Below, one piece after another: positions 7,511-18,986 of a stretch of DNA of 64,000 bases. The notes under the pieces are model-generated. The model saw only the letters and a program-made list of their open reading frames with translations, was not told the origin of the DNA and did no database searches. Where the stretch lies: assembly GCA_934512135.1 (NCBI GenBank), contig CAKSWT010000003.1, forward strand, positions 1-64,000, read 5' to 3'. The stretch is from an uncultured Oscillospiraceae bacterium. GTDB lineage: Bacteria > Bacillota > Clostridia > Oscillospirales > Oscillospiraceae. The stretch's first letter is position 1. Every line of letters begins with the position of its first letter. The translations under genes and the position numbers were made by a program.

Positions 7511-9208
7511 TTACGCCTCCAGATACCGGTCATAGGCTGCCTGCTGAATGGCAATGCAGTCCTCGATACCCATGGTCTTGAGCTGATCCACAAAGCTGTC
7601 AAACTGATCCAGAGACAGATCGCCTACCACAAACTTGGAGATGGTCTCGTCCATGTAGGTGTCGATGTCGCTGTAGATGCGGTTGTACTCCTCGGTCTCC
7701 TTGGTGGTGGTATTGACTCCCTGGCGAGGAATGTTGTACAGACCGTCGGTGGCATTGCTCCACACCTCTACGGCGTTTTTCTGGTCCTCGGAGTAGTCGT
7801 TCCGGGCCTTCTGCTCGTCGATGATAAAGGGAACCGGGGTCTGACGGTCGCAGGTGAAGATGTTCAGCGCCAGGTTATAGCTGTAGTCCGGGTTGTTGGT
7901 GACCAGCTCTGTGAGCATGGGCTTGCCGTCCACATAGTTGAAGGTCTCCCCTTCTACGCCGTAGTTGGCCAGCAGAATGCCGGCATCGGAGTAGAGGTAA
8001 TCCACATACTGGGCAATGGCGGCGGGGTCGCTGCACTCCGTGGTGACGGACCACATAATGGAGTCCAAAATCTGGCTTTCCGTGCCCACATGGGCGATCT
8101 CGCCGTCCTTGGTCACGTTGGTCATGCCGGTGATCCGCATGTCCGGCTGAGACTCGGAGGCCATGCTGAGAAGCTGGGTGATGGACTGGGTGCCGGTGCC
8201 GCACCATACGCCGGTGTCGCCGCTCAAAATGGTGCTGAAGTCCATGAGCACTTCCGCCTGAGAGGTCAGGAAGCTGTCGGACAGCAGGCGCTCATTGTAC
8301 CACTGGTTCATCATGGTCAGGTATTCCTTGAATTCCGGCTGCATGGGGCCAAACCGCACCTGGCCGTCTACCTGATAGTAGTTGCCGATGTTATAGCCGT
8401 TGAGCAGGTCCCCCTGCACGCCGGTGTTCACGGCGATCACCAGAGGCGCGGAGGCCTCTTTCTTTTCCTTGAACTGGGTCAGCACATTGTGGAGATCGTC
8501 ATAGGTCTTGGGAGATTCCAGACCCAGCTCCTCCAGCCAGTCCAGACGGATGCAGGCGCCTTCGTTGACGTCGCTGGGCTCCTGATAGAACTTGGGGAAG
8601 CCGCCGATGTTGCCCTCTACGGTGGTCATCTGCTTCTGAAGCTCGGGATATTTGTCGAACCAATCCAGAAGATTGGGCATATTCTCGTCAATGAGGTCAC
8701 TGACGTCGATGAGGAATTCCTCCTCAATGGCCTGATCGGTGCCGCCGGTGTAGCTGTCAATGGCCCGGCAGACCACGTCGGTGTAGTCCTGAGAGGCCAC
8801 CATCAGCTGGAACTGCTCAGATGAGGAGAAGAAGGACACCAGAGTGGCGTCCCAGCGAACATTGGTGGCCTGCTCCAGCTGGGAGAACACCAGATATTCG
8901 TTCAGATCGGAGATGATTTCGGAGAGATCCGGAGAGTTGGAGGTCCACAGGGTGAAGGTGGTCACATCGTCAAACAGGGGATAGCTCACCGTGGGACGGT
9001 CAGGGGCTGCCTCTACTGCGGAGACCTCCTCCTGGGAGGTCGCTTCCGCCGGAGCGGCAGGGGTGTTCTCCGGGGCCTTGGTGGCCTCTGCGGCGCTGGA
9101 AGGGGCCTGTGTCGGGGCGGAAGAGGCCGTCTCTCCGCCGCAGGCGGTCATCCCCACTGCCAGCATCGCCGCCAGAACCAGAGATAACAATCGTTTTCCA
9201 TGTTTCAT
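7511..9208 (-). CDS. Solute-binding lipoprotein, extracellular family 1 (SBP-1)
   Basis: 565 residues from an ATG with an AAGGAGG site. A type II signal peptide ends in the lipobox GMTAC (lipid-bearing Cys23), followed by a low-complexity Ala/Ser/Glu/Pro linker to about residue 70. The body is of the LplA/oligosaccharide-binding type (family 1) and should sit on the outer face of the membrane. Shared marks with the other SBPs here include YPLFDDV near the start of the domain, CIRLDWLEELGLESPKTYDDL in the middle and AAYDRYLEA at the C-terminus. There is no ABC permease or ATPase gene nearby. It is transcribed alone from regulon promoter A. The ligand is unknown. Confidence 0.88.
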   Translation of the reverse strand: MKHGKRLLSLVLAAMLAVGMTACGGETASSAPTQAPSSAAEATKAPENTPAAPAEATSQEEVSAVEAAPDRPTVSYPLFDDVTTFTLWTSNSPDLSEIISDLNEYLVFSQLEQATNVRWDATLVSFFSSSEQFQLMVASQDYTDVVCRAIDSYTGGTDQAIEEEFLIDVSDLIDENMPNLLDWFDKYPELQKQMTTVEGNIGGFPKFYQEPSDVNEGACIRLDWLEELGLESPKTYDDLHNVLTQFKEKKEASAPLVIAVNTGVQGDLLNGYNIGNYYQVDGQVRFGPMQPEFKEYLTMMNQWYNERLLSDSFLTSQAEVLMDFSTILSGDTGVWCGTGTQSITQLLSMASESQPDMRITGMTNVTKDGEIAHVGTESQILDSIMWSVTTECSDPAAIAQYVDYLYSDAGILLANYGVEGETFNYVDGKPMLTELVTNNPDYSYNLALNIFTCDRQTPVPFIIDEQKARNDYSEDQKNAVEVWSNATDGLYNIPRQGVNTTTKETEEYNRIYSDIDTYMDETISKFVVGDLSLDQFDSFVDQLKTMGIEDCIAIQQAAYDRYLEA

Positions 9209-9238
9209 GGGTATTTCCTCCTTGTTAAGATATGATTA

Positions 9239-9303
9239 AGAATAGCACATAAAAATTCCCGGAGCCAATGCCAATACGGCATGGAACATACCATATGTGT
9301 AAT
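9239..9303 (-). promoter_or_regulatory. Regulon promoter A (SBP-1)
   Basis: Minus strand: first box ATTAC-N6-GGTAT (9288-9303), five-base gap, second box ATGCC-N5-GGCAT (9268-9282, a T-N11-A LysR box), -35 TTGGCT (9263-9268), 18-base spacer, -10 TATTCT (9239-9244). The predicted start site is about 24 bases before the SBP start codon. Confidence 0.8.
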
Positions 9304-9335
9304 GAGAAAAGGGCTGGTTCACAACGAGCCAGCCT

Positions 9336-9377
9336 AAAAAAATACCAAGCCCGGCTCTTAACAAGAGCCGGGCTTGG
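9336..9377 (-). terminator. Intrinsic terminator after the DUF1275 gene
   Basis: Perfect 15-bp stem (arm CCAAGCCCGGCTCTT, 9345-9359; loop of three; partner 9363-9377). The adjacent A-rich run gives the U-tract on the minus strand. A weaker second hairpin (GGCTGG/CCAGCC) lies just beyond it near 9311-9335. Confidence 0.85.
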
Positions 9378-9396
9378 GTGGGATGTAAACGCTATG

Positions 9397-10203
9397 TTAT
9401 GTTCTTGGATGCCGGATGTCCTCCTGCTCCTGATCCAGCTCCCGGTGAAGATCGTGGACGATCTCCGCCGTCTCATGGCCGATCTCCTGAAGGTCCCGGT
9501 GAATGGTCTGTTCCGCCGCGTGGATCCCAGGATTCTCCTCCAGATCCTCCCGGATAAACATCACCAGGAAGCCCAGCACCAGCAGAATGCAGGAGGCCCA
9601 GATGGTCCGCAGACCCAGCCGCCCAATGCAGAGACCTCCGGCTCCTGCGCCCAGGGCAAACAGCAGGATCACCGCAAAGTACCGTCCCGCCTTCCAAAGG
9701 AGCTTCCGATCTCCGGTGCGTCCCCCTGCCATCAGGGACTCTACGCCGCTGCGAAGATTTCCGATACACATGGTGCTGGCAAAGGCATAGCCGTCCACCT
9801 TCCGGAAGGCCTGGACCTGCATGGCGCAGGAAAAGGAGACCATGGCGTTGGCCGGCACATTCCACTGCGCCGGGAAAAATCCCACCACCAGCAGCAGCAG
9901 GATCTCCACCAGCAGCACCAGCTGCCGCCAGTGTACCCGGCGGGCCTTCTGAAACCGCCAGCGGATTCCCTCTGCCGCCGCCACCCCCAGGCCAAAGGCC
10001 AGCAGCGGCACCAGATAATGGGCCGCCCGGCCCCATTGCCCGAGAAATATGTTCTGACTCAGCAGGACAATGTTTCCCGTTTGGGCGTTGGCGAACACCT
10101 GCCCCCGGGCAATGTAGGTATAGGCATCCTGGAGGCCGCCGGAGGCCGACAGCAGCGCGGCCGTTAAAAAGGCTTCGGACATCTGTCCGTGCTTTTTCTT
10201 CAA
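9397..10203 (-). CDS. YoaK/DUF1275 family membrane protein
   Basis: 268 residues, strongly hydrophobic with about six predicted membrane helices. The N-terminal half reads SGGLQDAYTYIARGQVFANAQTGNIVLL, the typical DUF1275 opening. After the last helix there is a charged tail (DLHRELDQEQEDIRHPRT). The family is common in bacteria and has no firm function; some members have been linked to transport. It follows the atp operon by 21 bases on the same strand, so read-through is possible, and ends at a strong terminator. Confidence 0.85.
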   Translation of the reverse strand: MKKKHGQMSEAFLTAALLSASGGLQDAYTYIARGQVFANAQTGNIVLLSQNIFLGQWGRAAHYLVPLLAFGLGVAAAEGIRWRFQKARRVHWRQLVLLVEILLLLVVGFFPAQWNVPANAMVSFSCAMQVQAFRKVDGYAFASTMCIGNLRSGVESLMAGGRTGDRKLLWKAGRYFAVILLFALGAGAGGLCIGRLGLRTIWASCILLVLGFLVMFIREDLEENPGIHAAEQTIHRDLQEIGHETAEIVHDLHRELDQEQEDIRHPRT

Positions 10204-10224
10204 GGTCGTCTCCTCCCGGTTTTG

Positions 10225-10634
10225 TTATTTTCTTGCAATATTCTTCACCTGGAGCCGGCTGATGGCCCGGGCCAGACTGGACTGCGCCATCCGATACTCC
10301 TGAATGCTCTGCTTCTGGAGCAGCGCCTCCTTGGCCTCGTCTGCTGCCCGCCGGGCACGATTGGCGTCGATTTCCTCTGGCCGCTCCGCAGAGTCCACCA
10401 AAATCAGCACAATGCCGTTTTCCACCTTTACCAGTCCGGCGGACACGGCGGCCAGCTTCTCCGACTCTCCCGGGGACCGATAGCGGAGGGTCCCCGGCAC
10501 CACGGCGGCGATCATATTGCTGTGATGGGCCAAAATCCCCATCATCCCGGTGGAGCAGGGAACGGACAGCGCCTCACAGGGGCCCTCATAGAAGGCCTCG
10601 TCCGCCGCCAAAATGTAAACCTGAAAGGACTCCA

Positions 10635-10635
<1 letters not shown>
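10225..10635 (-). CDS. atpC: F-type ATP synthase epsilon subunit
   Basis: 136 residues, normal length. The N-terminal beta-sandwich (about 1-85) reads FQVYILAADEAFYEGPCEALSVPCSTGMMGILAHHSNM. The C-terminal helical hairpin (about 88-136) includes RARRAADEAKEALLQ. The start ATG shares one base with the TAA of atpD, a translational coupling seen throughout this operon. It is the last gene of the operon. Epsilon links the central stalk to the c-ring and can inhibit ATP hydrolysis. Confidence 0.95.
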
Positions 10636-12958
<2,323 letters not shown>

Positions 12959-12959
12959 A

Positions 12960-14714
12960 TCAGCCACCACACTTTCCGTCAGACTGTAGGAACTCCTTTG
13001 CCAGGGTGACGATTCGGTTCCGGTCCTCCTGGCTGAGGGACCCGGTTTCATCAATGCGGCTGCACAGCTCCGGGGCCGTCTGTTCCACATGGGTCAGCAG
13101 GGCCGTGGCGGTGGTGTTGATTTCCTCCACCGGGACATGCAGAAACAGCTGCTTTAGCACCGCCACCAGCAGAATCACCTGCTGATGCTGGCTGTAGGGA
13201 TGGTACTGGGGCTGCCGCAGCAGCCGCATGAGGCCCTGGCCATATTGCAGCTGGCGCTTGGTGGCGTCGTCCAGGTCGCTGGAGAACTGGGTAAAGACCT
13301 CCATCTCCCGGTACTGGGCCAGATCCAGCCGAATGGCGCCTGCCGCGGACTTCATGGCCTTAGTCTGGGCATCGCCGCCTACACGGGACACGCTGATGCC
13401 TACATTGACGGCGGGACGCTGACCGGAGAAGAACAGATCACTCTCCAGGAAGATCTGGCCGTCGGTGATGGAAATGATATTGGTGGGAATATAGGCCGAC
13501 ACGTCTCCGGCCTGGGTTTCCACAATGGGCAGCGCCGTCATGCTGCCGCCGCCCAGTTCATCGGACAGGTGGGCCGACCGCTCCAGCAGTCTGGAGTGGA
13601 GATAGAACACGTCGCCGGGATAGGCCTCACGGCCGGGGGAACGCTCCAGCAGCAGGCTCAGGGCCCGGTAGGCAATGGCGTGCTTGGACAGATCGTCATA
13701 GACAATGAGCACATCCCGGCCCTGATACATAAAATACTCGCCCATGGCGCAGCCCGCATAGGGGGCAATATACTGAAGGGATGCCGAGGCGCTGGCCGGG
13801 GCGTGGAGCACAATGGTGTAATCCATGGCCCCCCGGGCCTTTAGATTCTCCACCATCTGGGCCACCGAGGAGGACTTCTGTCCGATGGCCACATAGATGC
13901 ACACCACGTTTTTGCCCTTTTGGTTCAGAATGGTATCCAGCGCCACGGCGGTCTTGCCGGTTTGCCGGTCGCCGATGATCAGCTCACGCTGTCCCCGGCC
14001 AATGGGGAACATGGCATCAATGGAGAGTAGGCCCGTTTCCATGGGGGTGTTGACCGGCTGCCGGTCGATAATGCCCGGCGCCGGATTCTCAATGGGCCGA
14101 TAGCCGTCGGCCTTAATCTCTCCGCCGCCGTCAATGGGCTCGCCCAGGGCGTTGATGACCCGGCCCAGGAAGGCGTCTCCCACGGGAATTCCTGCGGTTT
14201 TTCCGGTCCGGCGGACAATGCTCCCCTCGGCGATCTCGTTGCCGTCGCCGAACAGCACGCAGCCGATCTCATCCCGCTTCAGATCCTGCACCATGCCCTT
14301 GACACCGGAGGAGAACAGCAGAATCTCTCCATAGGCCGCATGGGGCAGCCCCCGGACGGTGGCAATCTCATCGCCCACCGTGAGGACCTCGCCGGTCTCC
14401 TGGGCCAGGACCTCCGGCGTCCAGTTTTCCACGGCCTCCTTCATCAGGGGGATAATCTTCTCCGATTGGGGCTTCAGCTGATCCAGCTGCTCCCGGAACT
14501 GACGGAGACGTCCCTCCAGGCTCCAGTCGTAGACGTCGTCACCGGCCTCCAAAATCAGGCCGCCGGTAAGCGCGGGCTCCTCCTGGAAGGTCACCTGGGC
14601 CGGCCGGCCGTAGCGCTGCTCCAGAAAGACCTGGAACCGCTGGAGCTGCGCGCCTGTAGGGGCCTTGCTGCCCCGAAGGACTGCCTGCATCACAGCTGTC
14701 TTATCCTCATGCAT
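12960..14714 (-). CDS. atpA: F-type ATP synthase alpha subunit with fused delta (OSCP) C-terminal domain
   Basis: 584 residues, about 80 longer than a usual alpha subunit. Residues about 85-584 are a complete alpha subunit: [20 protein letters not shown]-loop GDRQTGKT at 248-255, and the C-terminal helical domain with [18 protein letters not shown]. Residues about 18-80 match the C-terminal domain of the delta subunit: [18 protein letters not shown], then [18 protein letters not shown] and [12 protein letters not shown]. No separate atpH exists in the operon, and atpF carries no delta N-terminal domain. The gene overlaps atpF by eight bases. The fused domain may tie the peripheral stalk directly to one alpha chain; that is inference. 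Confidence 0.9.
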   Translation of the reverse strand: MHEDKTAVMQAVLRGSKAPTGAQLQRFQVFLEQRYGRPAQVTFQEEPALTGGLILEAGDDVYDWSLEGRLRQFREQLDQLKPQSEKIIPLMKEAVENWTPEVLAQETGEVLTVGDEIATVRGLPHAAYGEILLFSSGVKGMVQDLKRDEIGCVLFGDGNEIAEGSIVRRTGKTAGIPVGDAFLGRVINALGEPIDGGGEIKADGYRPIENPAPGIIDRQPVNTPMETGLLSIDAMFPIGRGQRELIIGDRQTGKTAVALDTILNQKGKNVVCIYVAIGQKSSSVAQMVENLKARGAMDYTIVLHAPASASASLQYIAPYAGCAMGEYFMYQGRDVLIVYDDLSKHAIAYRALSLLLERSPGREAYPGDVFYLHSRLLERSAHLSDELGGGSMTALPIVETQAGDVSAYIPTNIISITDGQIFLESDLFFSGQRPAVNVGISVSRVGGDAQTKAMKSAAGAIRLDLAQYREMEVFTQFSSDLDDATKRQLQYGQGLMRLLRQPQYHPYSQHQQVILLVAVLKQLFLHVPVEEINTTATALLTHVEQTAPELCSRIDETGSLSQEDRNRIVTLAKEFLQSDGKCGG

Positions 14715-15207
14715 GCTTGCCGCCCTCCTCTGCCTTCTGGAGGAACTGATCGTAGGGATCCCGGTCCTGCTGCAGCAGCAGCTTTTCGGTGGCGGTAACC
14801 GCCAGATCCCGAATCTCCTGCTGGCTGTCGGCGATCATCTTGTCATGCTCCCGCTGGGCCGATAGTTTGGCATCCGCCAGGAGCTTGTCCGCCTGGGCCT
14901 GGGCGTCCTTCCGCTGGGCTTGCCGGTAGACCTCAATCTCCTGCTGGGCCGCATTGCGCTTTTCCTGAAGCTCCGTCTCCAGATGCTTCAGCTGTTCCTC
15001 ATAGCCGTTTTTGAGCTCCTCCGCCTGCGCCCGATCCTGGGCGGCGGATTCATGCTCGTTTTTATAATACGCTTCCCGCTTGGCCATAAACTGCTTCACG
15101 GGCTTATACAGCAGCAGATACAGTCCCCCCGCCAGGATGGCGAAGTTTAGCAGATGCAGGAGGATCTGCTGCCAGTCGATATTCAATGGGATGTTCACGA
15201 TCCGCAC
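14707..15207 (-). CDS. atpF: F-type ATP synthase b subunit
   Basis: 166 residues. One N-terminal membrane helix (about 12-34, [20 protein letters not shown]) is followed by [11 protein letters not shown] and a long charged coiled coil to about residue 145, ending in [12 protein letters not shown]. Length and build are normal for b, so it does not carry the missing delta N-terminal domain. It starts six bases after the atpE stop and overlaps the next gene. It forms the peripheral stalk. Confidence 0.93.
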   Translation of the reverse strand: MRIVNIPLNIDWQQILLHLLNFAILAGGLYLLLYKPVKQFMAKREAYYKNEHESAAQDRAQAEELKNGYEEQLKHLETELQEKRNAAQQEIEVYRQAQRKDAQAQADKLLADAKLSAQREHDKMIADSQQEIRDLAVTATEKLLLQQDRDPYDQFLQKAEEGGKHA

Positions 15208-15213
15208 CTGCCT

Positions 15214-15582
15214 TTATAGTACGAAGATAATCAGGATGACAACGAGCAGCGCATAGATGATAGCGGTTTCGATAAACACCAGGCTCAGCATCAGGGTGGT
15301 CCGAATCTTGTCCTGGGCCTCCGGCTGACGGGCAATGCCCTCGGCGGACTTGCCTGCCACCATGCCCATGGCAATGGCGCCGCCGGCAGCGGCAAGACCG
15401 ATGGCTACTGCGGCGGCAATGGCCTTCGCATTGGTACCGTTGTCTTGGGTGGCCTCAACGGCCTCTGTGGCTGCCGTAGCGGCAGGCTCCGACTGGTTGG
15501 CGGCCAGAACAGGCACAGCCAGCGCCATCACCATAATTACCAGCATCAGAATAGCGGGGATTCTCAATTTCAGCTTTTTCAT
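15214..15582 (-). CDS. atpE: F-type ATP synthase c subunit with N-terminal signal-like extension
   Basis: 122 residues from the ATG at 15582 (GGAGG site eight bases upstream), against about 75-90 for most c subunits. Residues 1-28 look like a signal peptide ending VPVLAANQ. A Ser/Ala/Thr/Glu-rich stretch leads into the usual hairpin: helix 1 [20 protein letters not shown], loop ARQPEAQ, helix 2 with the ion-binding glutamate in [13 protein letters not shown]. The ET...Y pattern recalls sodium-binding rings, but the glutamine of helix 1 in those rings is Met here. Ion specificity cannot be settled from sequence alone. Confidence 0.92.
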   Translation of the reverse strand: MKKLKLRIPAILMLVIMVMALAVPVLAANQSEPAATAATEAVEATQDNGTNAKAIAAAVAIGLAAAGGAIAMGMVAGKSAEGIARQPEAQDKIRTTLMLSLVFIETAIIYALLVVILIIFVL

Positions 15583-15601
15583 CAGAAAGACCTCCAATTT
15601 T

Positions 15602-16426
15602 TTACGCAATCTTTTTTCTTGCTTGTTTTTTCTTCTTTTCACCGGGCTCAGATACCTCGCCGTAGAACAGCGCCGTCAGCATGGTCAGCACATAGCTCTG
15701 AATCAGCGCATGGAGCAGGGTAAACAGTACCGCCACCAGTACCGGCAGCACAAAGCTCAGCTGAATATAATAGTAGATCAGCTCCGTCACCAGCAGGCCG
15801 CTGAGCAGGGCACCAAACAGACGGAAGCTCATGGAGATGGGCAGGGAGAACTCCTTCAGGGTGGCGCCCACACCGTGGAAGCCGTTGCCTGCAATGCCGC
15901 CGGAGAGGATGATCAAATAGGACAGGCAGCCCAGCGCAATGGCGCCGTTGACATCGGACAGAGGCGCCGGAAGGGTCACCGAGGCGCCGCTGACGCTGAC
16001 CGCCTGAACACCGAACAGCTCAAACATGGTTCCCACAAAGATGTACACGCCTGCCCCAAAGATATATGCCCCCAAAAATCCGTTTCGATGGGGGGAATTG
16101 CTTTTTGCCAGGCCGTCGAACAGGCTTACCAGCTCCTCCAGGAGCATCTGGAACTTTCCCGGCACCATGTTAAACCGCGGAATGGCAAAAATCCGAATCA
16201 GTGCCGCCACCACCAGCAGAAACACCGTCACCACCATACCGGAGATCAGTCCGGGGTTCACGTTTTTCAGGCCAAACAGACTGATGCGTCCGCTTTCGTG
16301 GAGCACCGCATCCCGCATGGCCTCCTGAATGGTTTCCTGCTTGGCTGCGCTGGGAATCAACAGGCTTGCCGCCAGCAGGGCCGCCATCACCAGAATCCAG
16401 CCAACCAGGAATTTTTTATGCTTCAT
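15602..16426 (-). CDS. atpB: F-type ATP synthase a subunit
   Basis: 274 residues with five to six membrane helices. The essential arginine is in [13 protein letters not shown] (about residue 204). A lysine-rich C-terminal tail ([12 protein letters not shown]) is cytoplasmic. The first four bases overlap the end of purA (ATGA, 16423-16426), so translation is coupled to it. It is the first atp gene; no atpI or atpZ precedes it. Subunit a forms the ion half-channels against the c-ring. Confidence 0.94.
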   Translation of the reverse strand: MKHKKFLVGWILVMAALLAASLLIPSAAKQETIQEAMRDAVLHESGRISLFGLKNVNPGLISGMVVTVFLLVVAALIRIFAIPRFNMVPGKFQMLLEELVSLFDGLAKSNSPHRNGFLGAYIFGAGVYIFVGTMFELFGVQAVSVSGASVTLPAPLSDVNGAIALGCLSYLIILSGGIAGNGFHGVGATLKEFSLPISMSFRLFGALLSGLLVTELIYYYIQLSFVLPVLVAVLFTLLHALIQSYVLTMLTALFYGEVSEPGEKKKKQARKKIA

Positions 16427-17760
16427 GGTTTACTCCTTCCCTCTGTGTTCTGAAACACCCAACTCCCCTTGCTGCGGGGGAACCAGGCTTCCCGCTGGGC
16501 TCCCACGGAAATCATGTGAAAGGGAGTGCCCAACTGCCGCTCCAGAAACAGAACATATTCCTTTGCCCCTTGGGGCAGCTCCTCCCAGCTTCGGCACTGG
16601 GAGATGTCCTCCTGCCAGCCGGGAAGCCGCTCCACCACCGGCTGGACCTGCTCCAGCCGAGGGCCCTGGGGAAATTCGTCCACCGGTGTGTCATCCTTTC
16701 GGTATCCGGTGATGACCGGCAGCTCCTCCAATCCGCTGAGCACGTCCAGCTTGGTCAGTGCCAGTTGATCGGCGTTCTGACACAGGATGCCGTACCGGCT
16801 GGCCACCACGTCAAAGGGGCCCACCCGTCTTGGGCGGCCTGTGGCGGTGCCGTACTCTCCTCCTGCGTCCCGCAGCTGCTGATTCCAGCGCTCCGGCATG
16901 GCCTTCTCCGCCGGGAAAGGACCCTCCCCGGCACAGGTGGAATAGGCCTTCACCACCCCCACCACATGATCCAGCCGCGCCCCGGGAACCCCTGCCCCAA
17001 TGGGGGCATAGGCCGAGATGGTGCTGGAGCTGGCGGTGTAGGGATAAATCCCGTAGTCGATGTCCCGCAGGGCCCCCAGCTGGGACTCCAGGACGATCCG
17101 CTTTCCGGTCTGCTCTGCCTTGCGAAGATAGGCTCCCGTGTCGCAGATATAGGGGGCGAAGAACTCCGCCTGATCTCGGCACCACTGAAGCGCCTCCTCT
17201 TCTCCCAGAGGCTGCTGTCCGTAGAGCCTGGTCAGTACCAGGTTTTTGCCGTCCAAAATCATTCGCAGCCGCTGATGCACACTGGGACTGTCCAGCTCCA
17301 GCAAATCCCCCAGCCGGAGGGTTTGCTTTCGGCACTTGTCCCCGTAGGCATAGGCAACGCCCCGCCGGGTGGAGCCGAAGCCGTTTCCGGTTTGGCTCAG
17401 CCGCTCTTCCTCCAGCACATCCTGCCGGATATGGAAGGGCATACAGATGGTGGCCTGACTGGACAGCTTTAAATTCTTAGGGCTCACCGACACCTGAAAA
17501 TAGGACATCATCGAGAGCTCGTGGCGCAGATGATCCAGATCCACCACCATGCCGCCGCCCAAGACACACACCACGTCCGGATGGAGAATCCCGGAGGGCA
17601 GCAGATTGAACACATAGGCTCCTGTAGGCGTCACCACCCTGTGGCCGGCACTGCTGCCGCCCTGATAGCGCACCACCACGTCGGCCTGCTCTGCCAGCAG
17701 ATCCACAATACGGCCCTTCCCCTCGTCACCCCAGTTGATGCCGGTTACTGCGGTGAGCAT
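16423..17760 (-). CDS. purA: Adenylosuccinate synthetase
   Basis: 445 residues from the ATG at 17760 with an AGGAGG site; the upstream in-frame codons lack one. Marks are WGDEGKGR with the catalytic Asp near the N-terminus, GGSSAGH with the catalytic His (GGNNAGH in most relatives), GSTRRGVAYAYGDK, ATGRPRRVGPFD for IMP binding, and LTKLDVLSG for GTP binding. This is the form usual in this part of the clostridia. It makes adenylosuccinate from IMP and aspartate using GTP. It heads the ATP synthase operon, an unusual partner, and its own promoter is at 17830-17858. Confidence 0.93.
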   Translation of the reverse strand: MLTAVTGINWGDEGKGRIVDLLAEQADVVVRYQGGSSAGHRVVTPTGAYVFNLLPSGILHPDVVCVLGGGMVVDLDHLRHELSMMSYFQVSVSPKNLKLSSQATICMPFHIRQDVLEEERLSQTGNGFGSTRRGVAYAYGDKCRKQTLRLGDLLELDSPSVHQRLRMILDGKNLVLTRLYGQQPLGEEEALQWCRDQAEFFAPYICDTGAYLRKAEQTGKRIVLESQLGALRDIDYGIYPYTASSSTISAYAPIGAGVPGARLDHVVGVVKAYSTCAGEGPFPAEKAMPERWNQQLRDAGGEYGTATGRPRRVGPFDVVASRYGILCQNADQLALTKLDVLSGLEELPVITGYRKDDTPVDEFPQGPRLEQVQPVVERLPGWQEDISQCRSWEELPQGAKEYVLFLERQLGTPFHMISVGAQREAWFPRSKGSWVFQNTEGRSKP

Positions 17761-17829
17761 GGTCCCGCCTCCTTTTGTTTTGGCGGGTTTCAACCGCCTT
17801 CCTTTTGGTTGCTTTTTTCAGCCGCCCGT

Positions 17830-17858
17830 ATTATACTGTCCTAAGAGCAAAATGTAAA
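17830..17858 (-). promoter_or_regulatory. Sigma-A promoter of the purA-atp operon
   Basis: Minus strand TTTACA (17853-17858), 17-base spacer, TATAAT (17830-17835). The predicted leader before purA is about 60 bases. Confidence 0.8.
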
Positions 17859-17880
17859 ATATATCATTCGCATGGTTGTA

Positions 17881-17895
17881 ATATGATTTTCATAT
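17881..17895. promoter_or_regulatory. Inverted repeat between purA and lysR, likely LysR operator
   Basis: ATATGA-TTT-TCATAT, perfect 6-bp arms, 19 bases before the lysR ATG and about 22 bases upstream of the purA -35. The position fits a site for the adjacent LysR protein. Confidence 0.45.
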
Positions 17896-17913
17896 GGCAG
17901 AAAGGACAAACCT

Positions 17914-18807
17914 ATGGCCGTTCCCTACGACTACTATCGTATTTTTTACCACGTGGCCCAGGAGCACAGCTTCACCCGGGCTGCATCGATCCTGGATAAC
18001 AATCAGCCCAACATCACCCGCTGCATGAACAACCTGGAGCAGGAGCTGGGCTGCCAATTATTTCTGCGCTCCAACCGGGGCGTTACCCTGACCCCGGAGG
18101 GGCAGCGGCTGTTCGCCCATGTACGGGTGGCCTATGAGCAGCTGGCCACCGGGGAGGAGGAGCTGAAAAAGGACTGCCATCTGGAAACCGGCCTGATCTC
18201 TCTGAGCGCCAGCGAGACGGCTCTTCACCTGTTCCTGCTGCGGAAGCTGTCGGATTTCCACACCCGCTATCCCAACATCCACCTTCGCATCACCAACGAC
18301 ACCACCCCCCAGGCCATCACCGCCGTGACCCAGGGCCGAACCGATGCCGCCGTAATCACCACGCCCTGTCAGCAGACCTCGGGCCTCACCGTCTCCAATC
18401 TTTGCAGCTTTCGGGAGGTTTTGATCGGCGGCCGCAACTACCGGGAGCTGGCCTCAAAAATGCGGCGGCTTCAGGATCTGTCTGCCATGCCCCTGGTGTG
18501 CCTCAGCCCCGGCACCAGCACCCGGGAATTCTACCAGCGGCTGTTTGCCAAGCATGATCTCCCCTTCCATGTGGACATGGAGGCCGCCACCATGGACCAG
18601 ATGCTCCCAATGATCCAGTACAATCTGGGGGTGGGCTTTGTGCCGGAGCCTATGGCGGCGCCCTCTCTGGCCCGCCAGGAGGTCTTTGAAATTCGCCTGG
18701 TGGAGCCCATTCCCCAGCGGCGGGTTGCCCTGGTGGAAAGCGTCACCCGCCCCCAAAGCGTGGCCTTTGCCCGTCTCAAGGAGCTGCTGTTTGAGGGGAA
18801 CGCCTAG
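17914..18807 (+). CDS. LysR-family transcriptional regulator divergent from purA-atp
   Basis: 297 residues. The N-terminal helix-turn-helix (about 1-62) reads YYRIFYHVAQEHSFTRAASILDNNQPNITRCMNNLEQELG; the effector domain follows. It belongs to a different LysR subgroup from those at 5531 and 46804 (YDYYRIFYHVA opening, no NPNP motif). It is divergent from the purA-atp operon and so is a candidate regulator of energy metabolism genes, or only of itself. A strong terminator follows. Confidence 0.92.
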   Translation: MAVPYDYYRIFYHVAQEHSFTRAASILDNNQPNITRCMNNLEQELGCQLFLRSNRGVTLTPEGQRLFAHVRVAYEQLATGEEELKKDCHLETGLISLSASETALHLFLLRKLSDFHTRYPNIHLRITNDTTPQAITAVTQGRTDAAVITTPCQQTSGLTVSNLCSFREVLIGGRNYRELASKMRRLQDLSAMPLVCLSPGTSTREFYQRLFAKHDLPFHVDMEAATMDQMLPMIQYNLGVGFVPEPMAAPSLARQEVFEIRLVEPIPQRRVALVESVTRPQSVAFARLKELLFEGNA

Positions 18808-18884
18808 CCGGAGCCTGGAGGATTATATAAATAGGGGGGCGCTCAAAATGCACAGCGTGAGAGAACAGCGCCTGTAAAAGGTAG

Positions 18885-18930
18885 AAAAAGTCGTGAAAAT
18901 CCGGATTTCCCCGGATTTTCACGACTTTTT
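18885..18930. terminator. Bidirectional intrinsic terminator
   Basis: A 20-bp perfect stem with A5 on one side and T5 on the other (18885-18904 with 18911-18930; core GTCGTGAAAATCCGG), loop of six. It sits between the convergent lysR and GrpB-pyrophosphatase genes and can serve both strands. Confidence 0.9.
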
Positions 18931-18986
18931 GTTAAGGCAAGTTGAAAGAATTCTGTGTTGAGGCAGCTCCTTGCCAGGGAAACCGC

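Noticed and set aside
15214..15582. Firm call of a sodium-driven ATP synthase
   Set aside because: Only part of the sodium signature is present; the helix-1 glutamine is Met.
16423..17760. PurA as an unusual or phage-like PurZ form
   Set aside because: The catalytic Asp is present and the changed motifs (GSTRRGV, ESQLGALRDID) match the usual clostridial PurA type as far as I recall.
18849..18878. Nine-codon ATG frame after the lysR gene at 17914
   Set aside because: Too short and without a conserved feature; lies in the approach to a terminator.
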